NCBI GenBank assembly: GCA_023409755.1
Contig: JAEYRA010000039.1
Coordinates: forward strand, 1-17,493
Direction: 5' to 3'
Length of the DNA stretch: 17,493 nt
DNA from: Bacillota bacterium
Lineage (GTDB): Bacteria; Bacillota; Clostridia; Christensenellales; UMGS416
Shown: positions 1-5,252 of the stretch, in pieces
Layout of the letters: every line of letters starts with the position of its first letter
Numbering within the stretch: position 1 is the first letter of the stretch
The notes under the pieces: generated by a model
Databases searched by the model: none
What the model saw: only the letters and a program-made list of their open reading frames with translations
What the model was told of the DNA's origin: nothing
Position numbers and translations under genes: made by a program

Positions 1-83
1 GGAAAAAGTTGTCTAGCCAATTCTTGGATTTGTCCGTTTTTGCGGTGGATGGGCCGCTTTTCAACAGCATCCGACAGGAGTAG
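1..83 (+). CDS. Possible 3' end of an upstream gene (partial)
   Basis: A plus-strand frame starting at base 3 is open from the window edge to a TAG at 81-83 and reads KKLSSQFLDLSVFAVDGPLF followed by NSIRQE. The composition is protein-like, and the stop lies just before a good promoter at 87-115, as expected if a gene ends here. Only 26 codons are visible and no family is recognised. A second plus frame and one minus frame are also open over this short stretch, so the call is tentative. Confidence 0.25.
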   Translation, partial: KKLSSQFLDLSVFAVDGPLFNSIRQE

Positions 84-86
84 ACA

Positions 87-115
87 TTGACCCTTAAAAA
101 CGGATGGGTTATTCT
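87..115 (+). promoter_or_regulatory. Candidate sigma-A promoter for the 187-489 gene
   Basis: A -35 box TTGACC (87-92) is separated by 17 bases from TATTCT (110-115). The predicted start of transcription is near 122, giving a leader of about 65 bases before the ATG at 187. The -10 matches consensus at 4 of 6 bases. The AT-rich stretch 120-160 also contains weaker -10-like sequences such as TATAGT (131-136). Confidence 0.5.
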
Positions 116-186
116 ACATATGGTAGATTTTATAGTTTTATATAACCACTTGTAGTTTTTCTAACGAAGAGAAAGGGGGGAAGGAC

Positions 187-489
187 ATGTATGAGACCCA
201 GGATTTGATGGAGTATCCCAGCAGCCCCCGACAGCTTCGAGCCGAACTTGTTTTCATTGAGGAGCAGTTGGATCGTTTGAACCATGAAAACAAGCTGCTC
301 AGTGAAGATTTAGGTAGGATGTATTATCAGTTCCGCCAGAGCCAGCGTGGGTATGACGCTGGACGGGAAGCCCGGCTTGAGCCCATTGTGCGGGTCAGCC
401 GCGTGGCCGACGATAACCTTGACCGGCGCTACTGGCTGGAGTATCGCAAGAGGCGCATTTTACGCTCGTTGGAAGAAATGGAAGGATGA
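187..489 (+). CDS. Small charged coiled-coil protein, unknown function
   Basis: The product is a 100-residue soluble protein with no signal peptide or membrane segment. Residues about 15-45 (LRAELVFIEEQLDRLNHENK region) have a heptad-like pattern of Leu/Ile with Glu, Asp and Asn, typical of a short coiled coil. The C-terminal third is rich in Arg and Glu. The ATG at 187 is preceded by a strong purine ribosome binding site (AAGGGGGGAAGG, 173-184). The gene has its own promoter candidate and is followed by 118 bases holding the promoter of the phosphatase gene, so it need not be in the same transcript. I do not recognise the family. A coiled-coil adaptor or regulator is possible, but nothing in the sequence shows it. 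Confidence 0.7.
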   Translation: MYETQDLMEYPSSPRQLRAELVFIEEQLDRLNHENKLLSEDLGRMYYQFRQSQRGYDAGREARLEPIVRVSRVADDNLDRRYWLEYRKRRILRSLEEMEG

Positions 490-544
490 CAGTCTCATAT
501 TCCATGTTGCCGTCCGCTTTGCTCCTTGCCCGGTCATTTGGGCT

Positions 545-573
545 TTGCTTCGTTCCCTCGCTTGCGTTATAAT
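545..573 (+). promoter_or_regulatory. Promoter of the phosphatase-cdaA-cdaR operon
   Basis: A perfect -10 TATAAT (568-573) follows a 17-base spacer and the -35 TTGCTT (545-550). Transcription would start near 580, giving a leader of about 28 bases. The weak ribosome binding site AAGGA (595-599) lies 8 bases before the ATG at 608. The same -35/-10 pair (TTGCTT, 17 bases, TATAAT) precedes the lacI gene on the other strand. Confidence 0.7.
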
Positions 574-607
574 ACAATAGAGAAAGTAAACCATAAGGAC
601 GCAGAGC

Positions 608-1726
608 ATGGAACAGCCTGGTCGCCTTCCCATCCAAACGGATTCCCTTTGTCGCGAAACACTCGATGGGTTACGCGATCTGGTTGCCGTGCTGGACCAG
701 GATGGCCATGTTTTCTATGCCAATCGTGCGTTGTGTGGGCACATGGGTTGTCCGTCGGGCCGTTGTGATCGGCCGGACGGTGATGCCGTGTGCGAGGGTT
801 GCCTGGTGCCCACAGCTCGCCGGCAAGCACCGGCTGTTCCTGCGTTGGTGGCCCATGGCGGACGGCTCTACGAGCTGGAGACCGACCCGCTGGAGGACGG
901 CTTTTCCCGCTTGGCGGTGTGGCACGACGTGACCAGACGCGAGGAGACCTCCCGTCTGCTCCACAGTCAGTACAGCAAGATGCGCAGGGACATCCTGCAT
1001 GCCCGCAGCGTGCAGAGTTCCCTGTTGCCGCGCAAACTCCTGCAGGTGGATGGCTACTATTTTGACTGCCTCTACAAGCCCTGTGAGGAAATGAGCGGTG
1101 ACATCTTCGACATGGTACGCATTGGACGGGACAATGTGGCCTTCTACGTGGCTGATGTTGCCGGCCATGGCGTCACCGCGGCCATGCTCACGGTGTTTTT
1201 CAGCACCGCCATCCGGCTGGAGATGCGCCACATGGACATGCCAGGGGAAGTGCTCAGCCGTATCCACCGCCGCTTCGTGGAGCTGAACCTGGAGGAACAA
1301 TGTTACATCACGGCGTTTTTGGTGAAGTTGGAGCTTTCAACCGGCCGGCTTTACTGGTCCAACGCCGGGCACATCTGCCCGCCGGTGGTGGTCGGCCCCC
1401 GGGGGGAGCCGCGGGAGCTCGCCATGGCGGGTCTGCCCATCAGCCGTTGGTTTGAGGACCAAGCCTACCACACCGACACCTGCACGCTGGAGGAGGGGGA
1501 GTCGCTGCTGCTCTTCTCCGACGGGCTGGAGGCCCGCTGGAACGACATGCCCCTGAGCGAGGACATGCCCCGTGCACTGGCCGAACTCATGCGCACCAAC
1601 CGGCCCACCCACACGCTGGGAGCCATCTGGCACCGGGTGGGGGCTGAGCAAAAGAACTATGAGACCAAGGACGACACGACACTTCTGCTGGTCAGCCGTC
1701 TGCAGTCTCCCGCGGACGGGAGGTAA
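608..1726 (+). CDS. PAS-domain PP2C-type serine/threonine phosphatase (SpoIIE/RsbU-like)
   Basis: This 372-residue cytoplasmic protein has an N-terminal PAS-like sensor (about 14-110), a helical linker (112-140) and a C-terminal PP2C/SpoIIE phosphatase domain (about 150-367). Metal-binding and catalytic motifs are intact: EEMSGDIFD (D165, D168), VADVAGHG (D183), NAGH (252-255), SDGLEA (D305) and KDDTTLL (D355-D356). The linker sequence ARSVQSSLLP is the usual lead-in of RsbU-type phosphatases. Such enzymes dephosphorylate anti-sigma-factor antagonists in partner-switching pathways; no partner gene is visible here. The PAS part has a cysteine cluster (C43, C48, C53, C62, C65) that could bind a metal or sense redox. 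The stop codon overlaps the spacer between the cdaA ribosome binding site and its start, implying cotranscription and probably coupling with c-di-AMP synthesis. Confidence 0.88.
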   Translation: MEQPGRLPIQTDSLCRETLDGLRDLVAVLDQDGHVFYANRALCGHMGCPSGRCDRPDGDAVCEGCLVPTARRQAPAVPALVAHGGRLYELETDPLEDGFSRLAVWHDVTRREETSRLLHSQYSKMRRDILHARSVQSSLLPRKLLQVDGYYFDCLYKPCEEMSGDIFDMVRIGRDNVAFYVADVAGHGVTAAMLTVFFSTAIRLEMRHMDMPGEVLSRIHRRFVELNLEEQCYITAFLVKLELSTGRLYWSNAGHICPPVVVGPRGEPRELAMAGLPISRWFEDQAYHTDTCTLEEGESLLLFSDGLEARWNDMPLSEDMPRALAELMRTNRPTHTLGAIWHRVGAEQKNYETKDDTTLLLVSRLQSPADGR

Positions 1727-1728
1727 GG

Positions 1729-2610
1729 GTGCTCGAAAAACTTTGGGAAGGGATACACCAGGCGGTAACACAACTGCAAGTGCTGCCGCAGGATGCGCTT
1801 GATATCCTGATCCTCACCTTTGTGGTGTATCAACTCATTAAAATCACGCGGGAAACCAGGGCGTTCCAGCTGCTGAAGGGCTTTGCCATGCTCATTGTGG
1901 CCGCGCAGATCAGCGATTGGCTTTCGCTCTCGGGCCTGTCCTGGGTGCTCAACTCGGTTGTCAATGCCGGGGTGCTGGCGATGGTCATCCTCTTCCAGCC
2001 CGAGCTGCGCCGGGCGCTGGAGCGGCTGGGCTCGGGTGCCATACTGGATACGCCCACGCTGACCGGCGCGGCCGAGGAGGAGCAGCTGCGCCACACCGCT
2101 GACGAGCTGACCCGCGCGGTGCAGAACCTCGCCAAGAAGCGCACCGGCGCGCTCATTGTGCTGCAGCGTCGAAACACCCTGGTCAACATCATGGAGTCCG
2201 GCACGGCCATCGACTCACGCCTGTCGGCCGCCCTGTTGGAGAATATCTTCATCCCCAACACCCCGCTGCACGACGGCGCGGTCATCGTGCGCGGCGACCG
2301 CATTGCGGCGGCGGGTTGTTTCCTGCCTCTCACCACTAACAACGAACTGGATCTGGAGCTGGGTACCCGGCACCGGGCGGCCCTGGGCATGAGCGAAACC
2401 ACCGACGCTGTCGTCATCATCGTGTCGGAGGAGACGGGCATCATCTCCCTGGCCGAGGGTGGGAAGCTGACCCGCTACCTCGACCCCCAGGGGCTGCGCC
2501 GCGTCCTTGACACCATCTACCGTCCAAGAGAAAAGACCCGGAAACGGCTCCCGCACTTTGGGAGCCTGTCCCAATGGAGGAAGCGCAACGATGAAAAACC
2601 GGACAAGTGA
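1729..2610 (+). CDS. cdaA: Diadenylate cyclase CdaA (membrane c-di-AMP synthase)
   Basis: CdaA condenses two ATP into cyclic di-AMP, an essential second messenger controlling potassium and osmotic balance and wall integrity. The 293-residue product has three hydrophobic N-terminal segments (about 20-37, 47-66, 69-92), then a DAC domain. Its signature residues are visible: D182-G183-A184 in the DGA motif and R214-H215-R216 in the RHR motif, then SEETG. The length is slightly above the usual ~275, owing to a basic C-terminal tail. The start is GTG at 1729. The ribosome binding site GGGAGGT (1718-1724) lies inside the end of the phosphatase gene and leaves only 4 bases of spacing, so coupling to upstream translation is likely. 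The next gene, cdaR, overlaps its 3' end by 20 bases, the standard pairing. Confidence 0.95.
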   Translation: MLEKLWEGIHQAVTQLQVLPQDALDILILTFVVYQLIKITRETRAFQLLKGFAMLIVAAQISDWLSLSGLSWVLNSVVNAGVLAMVILFQPELRRALERLGSGAILDTPTLTGAAEEEQLRHTADELTRAVQNLAKKRTGALIVLQRRNTLVNIMESGTAIDSRLSAALLENIFIPNTPLHDGAVIVRGDRIAAAGCFLPLTTNNELDLELGTRHRAALGMSETTDAVVIIVSEETGIISLAEGGKLTRYLDPQGLRRVLDTIYRPREKTRKRLPHFGSLSQWRKRNDEKPDK

Positions 2611-3853
2611 CATCTTTCACAAGGGCCTCCGGTCGCTGCGCAGCAACCTCGGCTGGAAGATCGTCTCCCTGGCCTTCGCCGTCCTGCTGTGGAATTATGT
2701 GATCGGCGAGGTCAACCCCACCCGCGACGCGGAGTACACCAACCTTCGGGCCCGTGTGGTGGGGCTCGACCAACTTAACACTGAGAAACTGACGCTGCAG
2801 GGAGATCCACTGTTTAAGAACATCAACGTGACGGTCGCCCTGCGCCGCAGTGAGCTCAAGACGTTCCACAAGTCGGACATCGACGTGTACGTTGACGTAT
2901 CCGCGGCCAACAAGGAGGGGGAGGTCGAGCTCAAGATCAAGGCGGACCCGGCAAAGGGTACGGTGGTGCGCATCTCGCCTGACCGGGTGACGGTGACGGT
3001 GGAGGAGCTCAAACAGCGCACCGTACCGGTGGAGTGCGAGACGACCGGCAGCCTGCCCCAGGGTTACTGGGGGGACACGCCGGAGCTCAACAACACCGAC
3101 CTGACGATCACCGGTGCCGCTTCGGTGGTGGACCGGGTGGAGAAAGCCGTTGTCACCGTGCCGCTCGACGACCTCAATGAGTCCATCTCCGTGCCCAAGG
3201 ACTACACCTTGCAGGACACCGATGGGAACATCGTGGACAAGGCGGGGCTGGTGTTCTCCGCACCCAACTGTATTGTCAGCCTGACGATCTACCCCATGAA
3301 GACCGTTCGCATCAATGTCGAGAGCGCCATCACCGGCACGGTGGCCAACGGTTATGAGATTGGCACGCCGGAGGTCTATCCCACCTCCGCCGTGGTGGCC
3401 GGCCCGGCGGAGACGCTGGCGGGCTTGGAGGAGATCACCATCAAGCCGATCGACGTGACCGACGCCCAGATTGACGTGACGGCTTACAAGTCGCTGGAAC
3501 TGCCAAAGGGGGTGTACGCCGTCAACGTGACCGGCGCGACCGTCAACATTCCAGTGAGTGAAAAGATGACCAGCCGCACATTCGCCGATCTGCCTGTGAC
3601 GATTACGGGGGTGGGCAGCGGCCTGCTGCTGGAGGCGAAAGTGACGGCCACAGCCATTGTGACCTACCCCGAGCTCATCGCCAGTAAAATCCGGTCGTCC
3701 CGCTTCAAGCTGTTTGCCGACGCCAGCGGGCTTTCGGCGGGCACCTACAACGTGAAGGTATGGGTGGAGGTTGCCTCCGAGGCCGGTGTGACCGCCGACG
3801 ACGTGACACTGCAACCCGAAGAACTATCGATTACGCTGGTGCCGTCAGAATGA
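2591..3853 (+). CDS. cdaR: CdaR, YbbR-domain regulator of CdaA
   Basis: The 420-residue product has a short cytoplasmic N-terminus, one membrane segment (about 23-38, VSLAFAVLLWNYVIG) and a long extracytoplasmic part made of YbbR repeats. Repeat-like units begin near residues 45, 130, 235 and 320, each with the pattern of beta strands around V-x-V/I and G-x-x-P. In other Firmicutes CdaR binds CdaA and modulates its cyclase activity. A frame open further upstream (from 2507) is possible, but the ATG at 2591 is preferred: it has GGAGGAAG (2576-2583) 7 bases upstream and gives a protein starting just before the anchor. The glmM gene that usually follows cdaR is absent; cmk follows instead. Confidence 0.9.
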   Translation: MKNRTSDIFHKGLRSLRSNLGWKIVSLAFAVLLWNYVIGEVNPTRDAEYTNLRARVVGLDQLNTEKLTLQGDPLFKNINVTVALRRSELKTFHKSDIDVYVDVSAANKEGEVELKIKADPAKGTVVRISPDRVTVTVEELKQRTVPVECETTGSLPQGYWGDTPELNNTDLTITGAASVVDRVEKAVVTVPLDDLNESISVPKDYTLQDTDGNIVDKAGLVFSAPNCIVSLTIYPMKTVRINVESAITGTVANGYEIGTPEVYPTSAVVAGPAETLAGLEEITIKPIDVTDAQIDVTAYKSLELPKGVYAVNVTGATVNIPVSEKMTSRTFADLPVTITGVGSGLLLEAKVTATAIVTYPELIASKIRSSRFKLFADASGLSAGTYNVKVWVEVASEAGVTADDVTLQPEELSITLVPSE

Positions 3854-3887
3854 CGGCGCGGCGCAAAGAACGAGCAGGAGGAACCCA

Positions 3888-4562
3888 TTGAACCCATTGC
3901 AGATTGCCATTGACGGGCCGGCCGGTGCCGGCAAGTCCACCATTGCCAAGGCCATAGCCCGGGAGTTGGGCATCACTTACCTCGACACCGGGGCCATGTA
4001 CCGCGCCACGGGGCTCAAAGCCCTGCGCTTCGGGGTCGACCCCGCTGACGAGTCCGCTGCGTCGATCCTGGCCGCGGGCACTGACATTGCCGTGCGCTAC
4101 GAGGACGGCGGCCAGCGAGTGCTGCTGGATGGCGAGGATGTGACCGGGCAAATCCGCACGGCCGAGGTATCGGCTGCGGCGTCCCAGGTCTCCCGCCACC
4201 GTGCTGTGCGGGAGCGTATGGTTGCCCTGCAGCGGCGGCTGGCCGGGCAGATTCCCGTCGTCATGGACGGACGTGACATCGGCACCGTGGTGCTGCCCCA
4301 GGCCGCGTTCAAGTTCTTCCTCACCGCTTCGGTGGAGGTGCGTGCCGAGCGCCGAAGGCTGGAGCTTCTGGCCCAGGGCATTGACCGGCCGCTGGAGGAA
4401 TACAGCAGAGACATTGCCGAGCGGGACCGGCAGGATATGACGCGGGCAGAGTCCCCGTTGATGGTCGCCCCGGGTGCTGAGGTCGTGGACACCTCCGCGA
4501 TGACCGCAAACGAGGTCGTCGCCCATGTTCTGGGGAGGGTGCGCGGCTATGAATCGAAGTGA
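3888..4562 (+). CDS. cmk: Cytidylate kinase
   Basis: Cmk phosphorylates CMP and dCMP with ATP, in the cytoplasm, feeding nucleotide and phospholipid synthesis. The 224-residue length is normal for the family. Visible motifs are the P-loop GPAGAGKST (10-18), DTGAMYRA (CMP-binding side), MDGRDIGT (126-133) and the lid-region Arg-rich segment RAERRR. The start is TTG at 3888, six bases after AGGAGG (3876-3881). A second in-frame TTG at 3897 is placed worse, and no ATG fits. The 34-base gap after cdaR and the 14-base overlap with plsC suggest one transcript. The cmk-plsC-ispH/rpsA order is a common clostridial neighbourhood. Confidence 0.95.
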   Translation: MNPLQIAIDGPAGAGKSTIAKAIARELGITYLDTGAMYRATGLKALRFGVDPADESAASILAAGTDIAVRYEDGGQRVLLDGEDVTGQIRTAEVSAAASQVSRHRAVRERMVALQRRLAGQIPVVMDGRDIGTVVLPQAAFKFFLTASVEVRAERRRLELLAQGIDRPLEEYSRDIAERDRQDMTRAESPLMVAPGAEVVDTSAMTANEVVAHVLGRVRGYESK

Positions 4563-5208
4563 GATGAGCCCCTTTGCTCGGGCGCTGTACGCGGTGGCCA
4601 AGACCTTGGTGACCTGGTGGATTGCCCTGTTGCACCCCCAGCGGGTGCAAGGGCGGGAACATCTGCCGGCGGACGGCTCCTTCATCATCATCGCCAACCA
4701 CCGCAGCATGCTGGATGTGTTCTTCATCGCACGGCTGCTGCTGCCGCGGCGCACGGTGTTCATGGCCAAGGAGGAGCTCTTTGGCAATGTCTTCATGCGC
4801 TGGCTCGTCGGCGTGGGCGGGGGTTTCCCGGTCAAGCGCGGCTCGGCTGACATCAGCGCGATCAAGAAGTCGCTCGCAGTCCTGCGGGAGGAGCGCCAGG
4901 TCTTTGGCATCTTCCCCGAGGGGACCCGCAACAAGAACATTGAGAACGGTTTGCAGAAGTTCTACAACGGAGTGGGGTACATTGCCCTCATGGCCAAGGT
5001 GCCGGTCGTGCCCATCTTTTTTGCGGATAAGGAGAACTTCCGCCCCTTCCGGTGCGTGCAGATCTCCATTGGCCAGCCGGTGGTGCTGAATGACCTCACC
5101 GAGGGGCGCAAACTGACCGGGGAGGCGACCCAACAAGCCACCGACCGAATCTTTGAGGCGCTTAATTTGCTGCGGCAAGACAGGATTTCTGCTGCCACTG
5201 CCGAATAA
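4549..5208 (+). CDS. plsC: 1-acyl-sn-glycerol-3-phosphate acyltransferase (PlsC family)
   Basis: PlsC transfers an acyl chain to lysophosphatidic acid to make phosphatidic acid at the inner face of the membrane. The 219-residue product shows the four family blocks: N50-H-R-S-M-L-D56 (the catalytic HX4D), the GVGGGFPVKRG block (about 90-100), FPEGTR (122-127) and a late VPVVPIFF block. A hydrophobic stretch near residues 9-24 may be a membrane anchor. The ATG at 4549 is chosen because GGAGGG (4534-4539) sits 9 bases upstream; a longer frame from 4525 has no such site. The start lies inside cmk, so translation is probably coupled. A broader role with other acyl acceptors cannot be ruled out from sequence. 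Confidence 0.92.
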   Translation: MNRSEMSPFARALYAVAKTLVTWWIALLHPQRVQGREHLPADGSFIIIANHRSMLDVFFIARLLLPRRTVFMAKEELFGNVFMRWLVGVGGGFPVKRGSADISAIKKSLAVLREERQVFGIFPEGTRNKNIENGLQKFYNGVGYIALMAKVPVVPIFFADKENFRPFRCVQISIGQPVVLNDLTEGRKLTGEATQQATDRIFEALNLLRQDRISAATAE

Positions 5209-5211
5209 CAT

Positions 5212-5240
5212 TTGTAATTCGCTATTTTTTAGGGTATACT
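5212..5240 (+). promoter_or_regulatory. Candidate promoter overlapping the ispH ribosome binding site
   Basis: TTGTAA (5212-5217), a 17-base spacer and TATACT (5235-5240) match the sigma-A pattern. Transcription would start at about 5246-5248, at the end of the AGGAGG (5242-5247), leaving a leader of only about six bases before the TTG start at 5253. Either this is a chance match and ispH is read from the upstream operon, or a near-leaderless transcript is made. Confidence 0.4.
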
Positions 5241-5252
5241 TAGGAGGCGTAT

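Noticed and set aside
1..70. Minus-strand gene starting at ATG 70 and leaving the window
   Set aside because: Only 23 codons visible and no ribosome binding site ahead of the ATG; the plus-strand tail is as likely.
2441..3814. A 457-codon minus-strand frame opposite cdaR
   Set aside because: Rich in His, Arg and Gly with no family pattern; cdaR on the plus strand is well supported.
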